Shown: positions 43,683 through 54,388, numbered from the stretch's first letter. The stretch is DNA of 64,000 nucleotides from an uncultured Psychrosphaera sp. (GCF_947500655.1 NZ_CANMSK010000004.1:124001-188000); one strand, 5' to 3'. Notes: generated by a model from the sequence alone, not told the origin. Made by a program: numbers and translations.

Positions 43683-45005
43683 TTAATCGTCAGAGCTTGC
43701 GTGTCCTGCCCAAACGTCTGCTGCATTTATTGGTGATTTGTTTTTATGCTTTCTCTTACCTGTGCCTTCTGGTTTTGCCATTCCTACGCCTTGTGTTTTT
43801 TCTGCGTCTAACACGGCTTGGTCCGGAATGTCGGTAACTGGGAAGCCTTCTACTAATTCACGTTCTAGGCGAATTTTGTTTTTCTTTTCTATTATTTTGA
43901 AGTGATGGAAGTCTTCGTGATCAATCAAGGATAACGCTAAGCCAACTTCTCCGGCACGGCCACTTCTGCCGATGCGGTGCATGTAGTCTGACGGGCTTCT
44001 TGGTAAGTCAAAGTTGATCACGACGGGTAATTTGTCTATGTCTAATCCGCGTGCTGCAATGTCTGTGGCGATTAACACTTGGATTTCGCCTGCTTTAAAT
44101 GCGTCAAGTACACGAGTACGCGCGCCTTGGCCTTTGTCGCCGTGGAATACTTCTGCGGTTATGCCACGTTTAAGTAATTTGCTTGCTAAGTGTGTACAGC
44201 TTTTTTTGGCATTCACAAATATCAAGGCTTGTTGCCATTGATGTTGATTAATTAAATGCGCTAATACGGCGGTTTTCTCGCCTTTGTTAACGGTAAATAC
44301 ACGTTGTACTAAGGTACTGGCATCTTCACTTTGTAGTTGTATTTCAACCGCTTGGTTCAACAAGGTTTTAGTTAAATTTTGTACTTGTTCTGGGAAGGTG
44401 GCTGAGAACAACAGCGTTTGTTTTTTCTTTGGTGTTAAGTCCAACAACTTTGTTAACTCTTCAGTAAAACCAAGGCTTAACATGCGGTCGGCTTCATCTA
44501 GAATTAAGGTGTTAACTAAGTCTAGTTTAATAGCGTTGCTTGAGATTAAATCTAAAAGTCGTCCTGGTGTTGCGACTAAAATGTCGGTGCCGCCACGCAG
44601 TGCTAACATTTGCGTATTAACGGACACACCACCAAACACAGCAACCGTTTTAATTTCACCGTTAAAGTGTTGAGCATAAGATTTAATACTGTCTGCAACT
44701 TGTTTGGCTAACTCACGAGTTGGTACCAAAATAAGACTAGAAACATAATTGCCGGATTTTATGTTTGTTTTGTTGGAGCCGAGCTTTTTTTTATGAATGC
44801 TCTGCAGAAGCGGTAATGCAAACGTGGCTGTTTTACCTGACCCTGTATTTGCCCCTGCAATTAAGTCACGCCCTGCTAATATCGTTGGAATTGCTTGTGC
44901 TTGAATTGGGGTTGGTTGCTGATAACCCAATTCAGTTAGGCGGTCTAACAGAGGTGTTATTAAACCAAGTTCTTTGAAGTTGGTTGCAGTTGGAGTAGAG
45001 GTCAT
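43683..45005 (-). CDS. rhlE: DEAD-box RNA helicase, RhlE-like
   Basis: 440 residues with FKELGLITPLLDRLTELGYQ (Q motif region), ANTGSGKTATF, DEAD, SATF, and HRIGRSGRAGE. The short basic C-terminal tail (KRKHKNKS) is typical of RhlE/SrmB-type helicases rather than DeaD. It acts on RNA in the cytoplasm, likely in ribosome assembly or mRNA turnover. It is transcribed alone. RhlE is the best guess among the close paralogues (RhlE, RhlB, SrmB). Confidence 0.86.
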   Translation of the reverse strand: MTSTPTATNFKELGLITPLLDRLTELGYQQPTPIQAQAIPTILAGRDLIAGANTGSGKTATFALPLLQSIHKKKLGSNKTNIKSGNYVSSLILVPTRELAKQVADSIKSYAQHFNGEIKTVAVFGGVSVNTQMLALRGGTDILVATPGRLLDLISSNAIKLDLVNTLILDEADRMLSLGFTEELTKLLDLTPKKKQTLLFSATFPEQVQNLTKTLLNQAVEIQLQSEDASTLVQRVFTVNKGEKTAVLAHLINQHQWQQALIFVNAKKSCTHLASKLLKRGITAEVFHGDKGQGARTRVLDAFKAGEIQVLIATDIAARGLDIDKLPVVINFDLPRSPSDYMHRIGRSGRAGEVGLALSLIDHEDFHHFKIIEKKNKIRLERELVEGFPVTDIPDQAVLDAEKTQGVGMAKPEGTGKRKHKNKSPINAADVWAGHASSDD

Positions 45006-45158
45006 TTTATAAAGGGCTCAAGGCTAAAACAATAATCTGCGATTTTAGCCTATTTATGGGCAGTAAGTTAGTATACAAAGCAGAATCCATAAAAAACTTG
45101 TTTGAAAGCGGTTAAAAAAGCCAGTTAGAAATAAGTTTAAGAGAGAAATTACAATATA

Positions 45159-46217
45159 ATGCCTGCAAACCCTACAATCAAAAACACTTCTGAATTTACA
45201 TCTTTAATTAGGCACTCGCTCAAAGATGATAGTGTTGATATTCAACATACGTTGCAAGAGCTATGGAGTGGGTATGGCAGTATTGTACGTTGTTACAGTA
45301 GAAGCAAAGATCAGAGTTATATTGTTAAGCATATTCAAACTTCAACGCCTCTCACTGAACACCCTAGAGGTTGGAATAGCGATAACAGCCACCAGCGAAA
45401 AATAAAATCTTACCAAGTAGAAACTCACTTTTACCGTGACTATGCCGCTTTCTGTAATAAAGAGTGTAGCCAAGAGAATAATCAAAAGAGCAGCCAAGAA
45501 CATAAACAAAACAGCAAAGTCCCGACCTTATATGAAGTCATAGAATTAGCTGACGGTTACTTGTTAGTGATGGAAGACTTACATGCAAGTGGTTTTAGCC
45601 TAATCGCAGATAAAAACGATTGGCAAAAGCTTAAAATAGCCATAACTTGGTTAGCCAGTTTTCATAGTAAATTTATGTTTAACAAATTTATGTTGAATAA
45701 TGCTGACAATTTATGGGCACAAGGTGGTTATTGGCACTTGGACACTCGGCAAGATGAATTGGCTGCGATGCCAGAGTCCAATTTAAAACAACATGCTGCA
45801 TTGCTAGATAAACGTTTGAAAGAAGCGAAATATCAAACCTTAATACATGGTGACGCAAAGTTTGAAAACTTGTGTTTTCATGCCGATGGCAACTCTGTTG
45901 CTGCGGTGGATTTTCAATACGTAGGCCGTGGTGTTGGCGTTGTTGATTTAGCCTATTTAGCAGGTAGCGCACTTGACCAGTCTGGCCTTGAAGAGTTTGG
46001 TGAGCTTATACTGCCCTTTTATTTAAACGCGTTAAAACAAGCGTTAGCTGATACTCATTCCATTATAGATTTTGCGGAACTAAGCAAAGAGTACCAAGAT
46101 TTATATCCTGTAGCATGGGCTGACTTTTATCGGTTTTTGTTAGGTTGGAACCCAAAAAGCTGGAAGGTAAATGATTATATAAAGCAGATGACTGAAAAAG
46201 TATTGTCGAGTTTATAA
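45159..46217 (+). CDS. APH-type phosphotransferase (choline/ecdysteroid kinase-like)
   Basis: 352 residues with the aminoglycoside phosphotransferase fold: LIHGDAKFENLCF near 228 (catalytic Asp and Asn) and VAAVDFQYVGRGVGVVDLAY near 246 (metal Asp). The N-terminal lobe has YIVKHIQT with the ATP-binding Lys. This group includes ecdysteroid-kinase-like enzymes, and the substrate is unknown. It is a single gene on the plus strand, divergent from rhlE. Confidence 0.82.
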   Translation: MPANPTIKNTSEFTSLIRHSLKDDSVDIQHTLQELWSGYGSIVRCYSRSKDQSYIVKHIQTSTPLTEHPRGWNSDNSHQRKIKSYQVETHFYRDYAAFCNKECSQENNQKSSQEHKQNSKVPTLYEVIELADGYLLVMEDLHASGFSLIADKNDWQKLKIAITWLASFHSKFMFNKFMLNNADNLWAQGGYWHLDTRQDELAAMPESNLKQHAALLDKRLKEAKYQTLIHGDAKFENLCFHADGNSVAAVDFQYVGRGVGVVDLAYLAGSALDQSGLEEFGELILPFYLNALKQALADTHSIIDFAELSKEYQDLYPVAWADFYRFLLGWNPKSWKVNDYIKQMTEKVLSSL

Positions 46218-46246
46218 ATGCTATTAAAAAATACGATTAACGGTTA

Positions 46247-47542
46247 TTAAACCGTTAATAATATTTTGTTTTCGTTATAAACATTATCCAATTGTTTGCT
46301 AATTAGCTTAATGGTACTTGTTTTTACATTTAGCGTTTGAGCAACATTAGCAAAGTTATTTATTGCATCCACAACTTCTTGAATAACCAACTGGGCTTCT
46401 TTCCAATTAGAAAAATTAGCGTGCGCTGCTAGTTTTTTCATAACCTGTAAACTTGGTGTTTTACCGAATCCTGAAAACGCAGTTGAATGTTCATTAAATG
46501 GTGTTGGGCTGTAGGTAATGTCGTAAAATGGGGCTAACTGCCATTTGCCAATATCATCTTGTAAAAACGCCCAGTTCTTACTGTGATCATCTTGATTTAA
46601 CCCAAACAAGTTAAAGATCATACGACGAAACATAGCTTGTCCTGCTGCAGGACTTTTACATAATAAGCTGCTGGCCTTTATTAAATCTTCATAATCTAAA
46701 CTTGGCATTCTAAAGTCTGCATCCAACAAGCCACATGCACTATGTAAATGCAGTCGACCTTCGGTTCCGGCTCGGTTTTTAATAGTATCGAAACGTTTTA
46801 CCGCTAACCATTTTTCAGCGCCTGACTTTTCTGGCGCATCCAATAATTTCCATTGTGGTACATCAATTCCCGCAGTTTTGGCTAACTGTAAATATGCCGC
46901 TTCACAAATACCTTCTTCATGCCCTAAAGAAAGCTGAGAAGAGGTGAATTTAACTAAATACGCTTGATTGTTTTCACTTGAACTTGTACTGCAGTAATTA
47001 TCGTCGCTGTCATTTAAATACAGTTGAGCTTTGGGTCTTGCGCCACCAGAGCTTCCGGCATTAACCAATGCTTGTAATACGTCTGAGGTTTGTCCATCAA
47101 AAATAGCTTGGGCTTGGATACCTAACTCAGCAATTGAAATTTGATCAGTGTCACTTTGCTGTTTTAATTCGGAAGTTGGTGAAAAAGATAACGCGCCCAT
47201 TGCACCATTACCGACAAACGAAAGTCTATCCATTGCAGTTATTTGCGACGGTAAAATATCAGCTTGTCTGAATATTCTATCCATCAACAACAATCCCCAA
47301 CCATCCGGCAAGGAATCAGAAAATGCACCATGTAAACCATTATGAGGAGCAGTAGGTGCTAATTGAAGTGACGCGTCAAAGTTAAGATTAAATGGCGATA
47401 AATTATTAAAATTGGTTAAGTAATTATCATCGTACTGAAAATATACGCCTTGTTTATTTTGCGCTAACTCACCAACAAAAACGGAAGTACCATCTGACAA
47501 TCTACGTTCAACGTCTAATTTTTTTACCTGTAGATAACTCAT
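46247..47542 (-). CDS. HipA-like kinase, second module
   Basis: 431 residues. The N-terminal part has GVYFQYDDNYL and LHGAFSDSLPDGWG. A Gly-rich loop lies in GSSGGARPKAQL, the catalytic motif is FGLNQDDHSKNWAF near 315 and the metal site is PFYDITYSP. This subgroup is HipA-like but distinct from the hipA at 31947, and is usually paired with a small XRE protein. Here that partner overlaps its start by 4 bases. It is likely a toxin kinase, with target unknown. Confidence 0.88.
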   Translation of the reverse strand: MSYLQVKKLDVERRLSDGTSVFVGELAQNKQGVYFQYDDNYLTNFNNLSPFNLNFDASLQLAPTAPHNGLHGAFSDSLPDGWGLLLMDRIFRQADILPSQITAMDRLSFVGNGAMGALSFSPTSELKQQSDTDQISIAELGIQAQAIFDGQTSDVLQALVNAGSSGGARPKAQLYLNDSDDNYCSTSSSENNQAYLVKFTSSQLSLGHEEGICEAAYLQLAKTAGIDVPQWKLLDAPEKSGAEKWLAVKRFDTIKNRAGTEGRLHLHSACGLLDADFRMPSLDYEDLIKASSLLCKSPAAGQAMFRRMIFNLFGLNQDDHSKNWAFLQDDIGKWQLAPFYDITYSPTPFNEHSTAFSGFGKTPSLQVMKKLAAHANFSNWKEAQLVIQEVVDAINNFANVAQTLNVKTSTIKLISKQLDNVYNENKILLTV

Positions 47543-47826
47543 CCTTTAAGTACCTCTTCAATGGACATTGGTTTGTCGGTTTTAATAGATGAAACTTCTG
47601 TTAATGATTGTAACCGTTGTAAATCATCAACACTTTGCCATAACAATAAAAATTGCCTAAACGATATTTGACCTGTGGTTTCAAATTTTTTAATTGTTGA
47701 TGACGGCACTGTGCTTATTTCAGCCAATCTATCTCTAGATAACTTCTGGGCTTTTCTTTGTGCGATTAACCATTCTTGCAGTGATGTTTGAACATCCGTA
47801 GCTGAAAATAGAGACATCTTATTCAT
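47539..47826 (-). CDS. XRE-family antitoxin of the second HipA module
   Basis: 95 residues with an XRE HTH (AQKLSRDRLAEISTVPSST, then IKKFETTGQISFRQFLLLW). It overlaps the HipA-like gene by 4 bases (ATGA), the usual antitoxin-first order. It presumably represses its own promoter, but I saw no clear operator in the 262-base gap upstream. Confidence 0.85.
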   Translation of the reverse strand: MNKMSLFSATDVQTSLQEWLIAQRKAQKLSRDRLAEISTVPSSTIKKFETTGQISFRQFLLLWQSVDDLQRLQSLTEVSSIKTDKPMSIEEVLKG

Positions 47827-48088
47827 AATAAAACCATAGTAGACACGACTGTATCTATTTTAGCACTTAAATTGATAATTTGGATACTATTATATCTTTT
47901 ATTATTAGGTGAATTTAAACAAAGTAGCGATAGTAAAATTCAGCATTATAAAAACATTACCTTTATAACCTAAGGTGATAATAAACATCATGTATGGTTA
48001 TTCTCCGCTTGGTTTTTTCTTGTTATGCTGCAAGCACTGGGTGTTAATGAAAGCACTTTATAAAAACTTGTAATTAAAAGAGAGAACT

Positions 48089-49216
48089 ATGACTCATTCA
48101 TCATTTAATCCGCCACGTCGTACCTTAATGGGTCCTGGACCTTCAGATATTTCTCCGCAAGTATTAGCAGCTTTATCTAAACCAACTATCGGCCATTTAG
48201 ATCCTTTATTTATTGGCATGATGGATGAGTTAAAGTCATTAATGCAGTATGCATTTCAAACCAAAAATGAAATTACGTTGGCGGTTTCCGCGCCGGGTTC
48301 TGCTGGTATGGAAACTTGTTTTGTTAATTTGGTTGAACCAGGTGAGACCGTTATCGTTTGTATTAATGGTGTATTTGGTATGCGCATGAAAGAAAATGTT
48401 GAGCGTTTAGGCGCGACTGCAGTTGTGGTTGATGGTGAATGGGGACGAGCAGTTGACCCAGTTCAACTTGAAACTTGTTTAAAAGCACATCCTGAAGCCA
48501 AATTTGTTGCCTTTGTTCATGCAGAAACGTCAACGGGTGCATTGTCAGATGCAAAAACATTATGTGCTATCGCCAAGCAACACGATTGTTTAACCATTGT
48601 TGATGCAGTTACCTCTTTAGGTGGTGTTGAATTACGCGTGGACGACTGGCAAATTGATGCAATTTATTCTGGCAGCCAAAAGTGTTTGTCTTGCGTTCCT
48701 GGACTTTCTCCGGTGAGTTTTAGTCCTGCTGCAGTAGCAAAAATAAAGTCGAGAAAAACCAAAGTGCAAAGTTGGTTTTTAGACCAAACATTAGTGATGG
48801 ATTACTGGGCCGACAATGCTGGCGGTAAACGTAGTTATCACCATACAGCGCCTGTTAACTCCTTGTATGCTTTGCATGAGTCTTTATTAAACCTTTATAA
48901 TGAAGGTCTTGAAAATGCATGGAAACGTCACGCAGAGCAACATAAAGTACTTGCCGCAGGTTTAGCTGAATTAGGAATTAAATTTATTGTGCCTGAGTCT
49001 GAACGTTTACCGCAATTAAATGCAGTGTATATTCCTGAAGGTGTCGATGACGTAAAAGTAAGAAACTATTTACTGAATGAGTTTAACTTGGAAATTGGCG
49101 CAGGTCTTGGCGCATTTGCAGGCAAAGCATGGCGAATTGGTTTAATGGGCTACAGCGCTAAAAGTGAAAACGTATTATTGTGTTTAGCAGCTTTAAAGCA
49201 GGCTTTAAAACAATAA
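48089..49216 (+). CDS. PLP-dependent alanine--glyoxylate/serine aminotransferase family protein
   Basis: 375 residues of class V aminotransferase type. The PLP lysine lies in YSGSQKCLSCVPG near 197, with the preceding Asp in TIVDAVTSLGG. The N-terminus LMGPGPSDIS is typical of alanine-glyoxylate or serine-glyoxylate aminotransferases. It transfers amino groups from alanine or serine to glyoxylate; which donor is used is not resolved. AAAGAGAG precedes the start. Monocistronic by spacing. Confidence 0.88.
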   Translation: MTHSSFNPPRRTLMGPGPSDISPQVLAALSKPTIGHLDPLFIGMMDELKSLMQYAFQTKNEITLAVSAPGSAGMETCFVNLVEPGETVIVCINGVFGMRMKENVERLGATAVVVDGEWGRAVDPVQLETCLKAHPEAKFVAFVHAETSTGALSDAKTLCAIAKQHDCLTIVDAVTSLGGVELRVDDWQIDAIYSGSQKCLSCVPGLSPVSFSPAAVAKIKSRKTKVQSWFLDQTLVMDYWADNAGGKRSYHHTAPVNSLYALHESLLNLYNEGLENAWKRHAEQHKVLAAGLAELGIKFIVPESERLPQLNAVYIPEGVDDVKVRNYLLNEFNLEIGAGLGAFAGKAWRIGLMGYSAKSENVLLCLAALKQALKQ

Positions 49217-49361
49217 TTTTACAAGAAGGTATAATAAATATATAAGCCGTTAAAAAGGCACAGTTTAAGTTTGTTTGCTTCTATTACAGGTTCTGTTACA
49301 GATTCTGTGCCTTTTATTTAGTAAAGTTGATTTACTGTCTCTGTTACAGGAGAAAGAGCTT

Positions 49362-49401
49362 ATACCAATTGTATTAATGAATTCATTAGTTCAATTGGTA
49401 T
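49362..49401. repeat. 40-base near-perfect palindrome between convergent genes
   Basis: Outer arms ATACCAATTG (49362-49371) and CAATTGGTAT (49392-49401) enclose TAATGAATTCATTA, itself perfect. It ends 2 bases before the stop codon of the hybrid kinase, between convergent genes, and may act as a bidirectional terminator. A half-like match (ATTCCAATTATATTAA) lies near 34601, suggesting a dispersed repeat family. Confidence 0.7.
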
Positions 49402-49403
49402 TA

Positions 49404-51692
49404 CTAATCAGGAGCTCCAGAATCCAACTTATCTCCTTGCTGAATTTGTGAAACCAGTTTTAACAGCTCATCCATTTTAATCGGTTTGGAAATGTGGGCA
49501 TCCATACCTGCGCTTAACGACTCGTTAATATCTGATGCATACGCATTTGCGGTTAAAGCGACGATAGGTAAAGTGCCTTTAAAACGCTCTCTTATAATAC
49601 GTGTGGCTTCTAATCCATCCATCTCTGGCATGTTAACGTCCATGAGTATAAGGTCATATTGATTATCAAGCTTTTGCGCAGAGACTTTCTCAACAGCCTC
49701 AGCACCGTTAACAACCCATTCAACTTTGTGGCCAATCCGCTCAAGCATGTTAATAGCAATTTGCGCATTAATGTTATTGTCTTCAGCTAATAATATTCTC
49801 AACTCTGTTACCGAGTTAAATTGACTGATATTTTCATCTAGTAATAAATTGATTTTTTTATTAAAAACTTCAGGCGTAATAGGTTTTTCTAGAATTGGTA
49901 CCTGACCTAGGCTTTGCCTATCTGACAATGAAATCCCTTCTGGCGCTGCAGTAACAACCAAAAATTTACAGTGTTTATTTTGGTTTTTATATTTTTCAAT
50001 CAAGGTAACGCCATCTACATCTGGCATTTGATAGTCTGCTATTAACAAAGCAACAGAGCCAATATTAGGAATATCTTGCAGGAACGCAGCGGCAGATCCA
50101 TAAGTAAGACAAGGCAAGCCCATTTTTTCCACTAATGATTTTAAGTATATTCGGCTATTTTCCAAGTCATCAACAACCACAACTAAACCGCCTTCTGTCA
50201 AACCACATGTTTGACTTTCTTTTACATCTTCTAGTTTTTTGTCTGACTTTTCTAATATTACAAAAAACTGAAAACATGAACCTTTGCTTAACTCACTTGT
50301 GACTTTAATTTCGCCTTGCATCATTTCAACTAAGTCACGAGTGATATTCAGCCCTAAACCGGTTCCACCAAATTTCCGAGTGGTGGAACTATCCGCCTGT
50401 GTAAATTTATTGAATATATCAGCTAACTTATTAGGCGCTACGCCTATACCCGAGTCGGTAACCGAGATGCTTAGCTTTATGCTTGAATCATTAAGCTCCT
50501 CTAACTGAATATTTACATCAATTGAGCCTTGCTCTGTAAATTTAAGCGCATTAGATAGTAAATTATTAATAACTTGGGTTAGTCGAGTTGAGTCGCCTTT
50601 TAAATATGCCGGAAATTGTTTGGGGTTAATAACATTTAACTGAATTGACTTTCTCTGGCAAAGCACAATAAATGGCGCCAAGCATTGCTCCAACACTTGA
50701 GGTAGTGAAAAGTCTGTACGCTCCAAGTGCATTTTTTTGGCTTCTATTTTAGCAAGGTCGAGTACTTCATTTATTAGTTTTAATAAATGCTTTGACGACG
50801 CAATAGCTTGTATTAAAAAGCTGTCTCGTTTGGCGGTGTTATTCTCGCTCCTAGCAAGTTCCTGCATTCCCATGATGCCATTTAACGGTGTTCTTAACTC
50901 ATGACTCATATTGGCTAAAAATTCAGACTTAGCAATATTAGCCTGTTCAGCAGCGTCTTTGGCTTCCTCTAAATCTTCAACGTTACGCATTACTTGGCGC
51001 TCAAGTGGTTTGAATATAAAAAATAATTCCACCAGCAAAATAAATAAGGTTGTGAGGAAGATAGCAGTCTCAATGCTCGACATATTATCGACTCTCAATT
51101 TGGCACCATGTTCTAATTCCAGCACAACTTGATTTATGTCTCTTAATAATAAATCCGTCTTATCATCATTATAATTCCACGCTAACGGCTGAAGTGACTG
51201 GCTTTCTGCTTGGGTAATTAACGTTTGCGCTTCTCTTACATAATTAGTAATTCGGGATTTAAGCAATTGTGGTTCTGTGTATAAAATATCAGTGATCTCG
51301 GCAGGAATTAGGCCGCTTGAATTCTGCCCTCTTAATAAAGCTTCTAATGTTTCTTGGTTAGCTTCAAACTTGTTTACTGCAGCTTGTAATTTTTTAATCT
51401 GTGGAGTTAACGATGAAGTTGGCTTGTGTAGGCGATCAGCTTGAACTATTTGGTTGGCGTGCAAACTTATCTTTTGCGATAACATTCTCTGCATGCCTGC
51501 AATATTGATAATTGCAGCGTCATCTTGTTGGTTTTTTAATACTGAAGATATCATAAAAAATGACGTAGTGATGAGTATCGCAATTAACGAAAGCGCAAGA
51601 CTATAGCGGAACCTAATTTTCCTTCTTAATTTATTATTTAACGCCAAACTCATACGGTTTATACCTTTATTGATTGTTACTACATAGCTCAT
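49404..51692 (-). CDS. Hybrid sensor histidine kinase with two receiver domains
   Basis: 762 residues. An N-terminal membrane helix ([17 protein letters not shown] near 35) and a second near 210 ([16 protein letters not shown]) flank a periplasmic type IV pili PilJ-like sensor ([15 protein letters not shown]). Then HisKA with [10 protein letters not shown] near 264, an HATPase with N and G boxes ([23 protein letters not shown]), and two receivers: [11 protein letters not shown] with DYQMPD near 555, and [12 protein letters not shown] with [11 protein letters not shown] near 684. No HPt domain is attached, so a separate one is needed for phosphorelay. Ligand unknown. An alternative start is 13 codons downstream (MSLALNNK). 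Confidence 0.92.
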   Translation of the reverse strand: MSYVVTINKGINRMSLALNNKLRRKIRFRYSLALSLIAILITTSFFMISSVLKNQQDDAAIINIAGMQRMLSQKISLHANQIVQADRLHKPTSSLTPQIKKLQAAVNKFEANQETLEALLRGQNSSGLIPAEITDILYTEPQLLKSRITNYVREAQTLITQAESQSLQPLAWNYNDDKTDLLLRDINQVVLELEHGAKLRVDNMSSIETAIFLTTLFILLVELFFIFKPLERQVMRNVEDLEEAKDAAEQANIAKSEFLANMSHELRTPLNGIMGMQELARSENNTAKRDSFLIQAIASSKHLLKLINEVLDLAKIEAKKMHLERTDFSLPQVLEQCLAPFIVLCQRKSIQLNVINPKQFPAYLKGDSTRLTQVINNLLSNALKFTEQGSIDVNIQLEELNDSSIKLSISVTDSGIGVAPNKLADIFNKFTQADSSTTRKFGGTGLGLNITRDLVEMMQGEIKVTSELSKGSCFQFFVILEKSDKKLEDVKESQTCGLTEGGLVVVVDDLENSRIYLKSLVEKMGLPCLTYGSAAAFLQDIPNIGSVALLIADYQMPDVDGVTLIEKYKNQNKHCKFLVVTAAPEGISLSDRQSLGQVPILEKPITPEVFNKKINLLLDENISQFNSVTELRILLAEDNNINAQIAINMLERIGHKVEWVVNGAEAVEKVSAQKLDNQYDLILMDVNMPEMDGLEATRIIRERFKGTLPIVALTANAYASDINESLSAGMDAHISKPIKMDELLKLVSQIQQGDKLDSGAPD

Positions 51693-51867
51693 TGATAATA
51701 GCTTATTGGCAAACTAGCTGAAAGCTTAATAGGTTTTAATCAATACATAGACAAATAATTTAAGCTTAGCTGTGGGTTCTCAAATAAGTAACAATATATT
51801 CTTTGTTACAAACTAGGCTGCACCTACCATTAGGTCAACTCTTACTCTTCAATTTTATGACAATAAA

Positions 51868-51904
51868 AAAACGGCAAGCGATTTACAATCAAACTTACCG
51901 TTTT
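51868..51904 (-). terminator. Terminator of the lipoprotein methyltransferase gene
   Basis: AAAACGGCAAG (51868-51878) pairs with CTTACCGTTTT (51894-51904) with one mismatch, followed on the minus strand by a T-rich run. It lies just after the gene's stop codon. Confidence 0.65.
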
Positions 51905-51920
51905 AATTAACAGGTATTAC

Positions 51921-52772
51921 TTACTTCACAAACTTAAGCGTCATACGGTCACTTTCACCAATAGCTAAATATTTAGCTTGGTCTTCTTCACCTAGCGCTA
52001 AACTTGGAGGTAATGTCCAAACACCTTTTGGATGTTGCGCTGTGTCTTTTGCATTAGCGTTAACTTCGCTTGATGCCACCAATGTAAAGCCAGCTTTTTC
52101 AGCGGCAGCTATAACATAAGATTGTTTCATGTAACCAGAACGTTTGTTTTCAACTTGGTCTAAACTTTCAGGCATACGGTGCTCAACCACACCTAACACG
52201 CCACCTTTTTTAAGAGCTTTATAAAAACCAGTAAATGCAGTTTCTACCCCTTCATCTCCGTCAGCCATGTACCAATTGTGTACATTTCTAAACGTTAGAA
52301 CAAAATCAGCACTTTCTGCTGGAGCGATATCTAATGCTTTTGTTTGGTGAAATTCAGTTATTGTTGCGCCTTTGAATAAAGGATCTGTTGCTACTTTTTC
52401 AACAAAGCTATTTAAGCTGCGCTGATAATATCCAGGTGCACCTTCATAAGGATGAAAGTGAGCAGCAATATACTTTCCGTCTTTTTGAACTAACGGATTA
52501 ATAACCTTGGTATACCAACCACCGCCTGGCAAAATTTCTACAACGGTAGAGTCAGGTTTTACGCCAAAAAACTCTAATGTTTGTTTTGGGTGACGGTATT
52601 GATCACGAGCTGCGCTTTCGCCACGAGCTTTATCCGCTAGTACAGTGTCGATAGCTGAAACACTTTCAGTTTCGGCACTACAAGCAGACAATAAAGTTAC
52701 ACTTCCCAATAATACAGCACTAGAAATTGAAGCCACTTTTATATTTGTTCTTATCTTGCTAACAATATTCAT
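51921..52772 (-). CDS. Lipoprotein with predicted methyltransferase domain
   Basis: 283 residues. The signal peptide ends in the lipobox TLLSACS near 28-34, so the product is a lipid-anchored exported protein. The remainder is a class I methyltransferase-like fold (VVEILPGGGWYTKV near 85; ADFVLTFRNVHNW near 165; GGVLGVVEHRMP near 200), the COG4798 type. An exported methyltransferase would lack SAM in the periplasm, so its activity is uncertain. It is transcribed alone with its own terminator. Confidence 0.82.
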   Translation of the reverse strand: MNIVSKIRTNIKVASISSAVLLGSVTLLSACSAETESVSAIDTVLADKARGESAARDQYRHPKQTLEFFGVKPDSTVVEILPGGGWYTKVINPLVQKDGKYIAAHFHPYEGAPGYYQRSLNSFVEKVATDPLFKGATITEFHQTKALDIAPAESADFVLTFRNVHNWYMADGDEGVETAFTGFYKALKKGGVLGVVEHRMPESLDQVENKRSGYMKQSYVIAAAEKAGFTLVASSEVNANAKDTAQHPKGVWTLPPSLALGEEDQAKYLAIGESDRMTLKFVK

Positions 52773-53070
52773 GTTCTATCCTTTGTAATTTTAGTTTTAT
52801 ATCTAACGAGATAGCTCCAGTGTAATGACTAGAGAGATTCAAGCAATATATTTAAACTTATTTTTATGGTTAACCGTAGTATTGTGCTTTATCTTATTAA
52901 TAATTATAAATTTTATTACTAAGTGACCGTTTAAATAGGCTGTAGCGGTTAAAAATATATCTGCTATTATAAATTTTCGCTGTGGCCTAAGTACTTTACT
53001 TTTTAAGTATATTTTTTTCGGGACACTGTAAAGCTATAAACTAGACTCTTATTGGTTTAACTATCAAGAT

Positions 53071-54345
53071 ATGACTACAAATTTTTTGCCTACCAACAAT
53101 AGTTTCATAATCTCTTGTGAAGAATGTGGGTTAGTTGTGTCTGTTTCTAAGCTAGAAGAGGGACAAAAAGCACATTGTCCTAGATGTGACCATACATTGA
53201 CAAAAAAGATAGGTCACCCCAAACAGAAAACTCTCGCCTATGCGCTAACTTGTTTAATAATGCTATTTCTTAGCCTATCTTTTCCTTTTATGTCATTTTC
53301 TTTCCAAGGTTTAACTCAAGAGATCACCCTACTCAATGCCGTAAACATGCTAGAGCAATACCAAAACTCATTACTTGCATTATTACTATTAACCACGGTT
53401 ATTATTTTACCTACCATATACATGAGTTTGGTACTTTATCTGTATGTGGCTGCTTCTAAAAAGCAAACAGGCTCTAAGCGCATTATATTTCTTTGCAAAC
53501 TCTTATTTAAGATAAAGCCTTGGTTAATGGTGGATGTATTTCTTCTTGGTGTATTAGTAAGCCTGATAAAAATATCCTCACTTGCCGATGTTAGCTTAGG
53601 ACCTTCATTTTTTACATTTTGTCTCTATGCCGTCTTAGTGGTTAAGTGTGTTTCGTTGGTAGACAGAAGTTGGTTGTGGGAACAATTTATACCGATTCAG
53701 CAATTCAAAAAAAAATACCAAGGTGAAACCCAGCATGCTAATGACCACTTAAGTTGCCATGTCTGTCACCAAATAAATCCTATTTCAGAGGAAACTATTC
53801 CTATATGTATTCGTTGTCATAGCAGTTTGCGTTATTTTGATATGAATAAAAATTTGCAACAAGTTTGGGCGTTATTGCTCACGGCTATTATTTTTTATAT
53901 TCCAGCTAATGTTTACCCTATTATGTATACCGTAAGCCTTGGGAGTACTGAACCGTCTACTATTATTGAAGGTGTTATTCTATTATGGCAATTAGGTTCT
54001 TACCCTATTGCCACAGTAATATTCATTGCCAGTGTGTTTATTCCATTAGTAAAAATATTGGCACTTTGCTGGCTATTGATCACAGCAAAAAAAGTGCGTA
54101 ATTTACCTGACAAAAATGCCATTCAGAAATTAAAAGTGTATAGGGTAACTGAGTTTATTGGTCGCTGGTCTATGATAGATGTTTTTGTTGTCGCAATATT
54201 AGTAGCACTAATTCAGCTAAAAAGTTTGATGGCTATTTACCCAGGCCCTGGCGCTCTATCATTTGCCATTGTGGTCATATTTACAATGCTGGCTGCAATG
54301 AGATTTGACTCTAGAATGCTTTGGCGTGATCCCAAATATACATGA
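53071..54345 (+). CDS. pqiA: PqiA intermembrane transport protein
   Basis: 424 residues, inner membrane. Two copies of the PqiA unit, each with a zinc-ribbon-like pair of CxxC motifs (CEECG..CPRC near 15-36; CHVCH..CIRC near 230-250) and four membrane helices. In E. coli PqiA works with PqiB to move lipids across the envelope and is induced by oxidative stress. It is the first of pqiA-pqiB-pqiC, 43 bases before pqiB. The 298-base region upstream shows no other gene. Confidence 0.93.
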   Translation: MTTNFLPTNNSFIISCEECGLVVSVSKLEEGQKAHCPRCDHTLTKKIGHPKQKTLAYALTCLIMLFLSLSFPFMSFSFQGLTQEITLLNAVNMLEQYQNSLLALLLLTTVIILPTIYMSLVLYLYVAASKKQTGSKRIIFLCKLLFKIKPWLMVDVFLLGVLVSLIKISSLADVSLGPSFFTFCLYAVLVVKCVSLVDRSWLWEQFIPIQQFKKKYQGETQHANDHLSCHVCHQINPISEETIPICIRCHSSLRYFDMNKNLQQVWALLLTAIIFYIPANVYPIMYTVSLGSTEPSTIIEGVILLWQLGSYPIATVIFIASVFIPLVKILALCWLLITAKKVRNLPDKNAIQKLKVYRVTEFIGRWSMIDVFVVAILVALIQLKSLMAIYPGPGALSFAIVVIFTMLAAMRFDSRMLWRDPKYT

Positions 54346-54388
54346 ATAACACCAAATACATTTCCAAATGATAACAGTGGATAAATAA

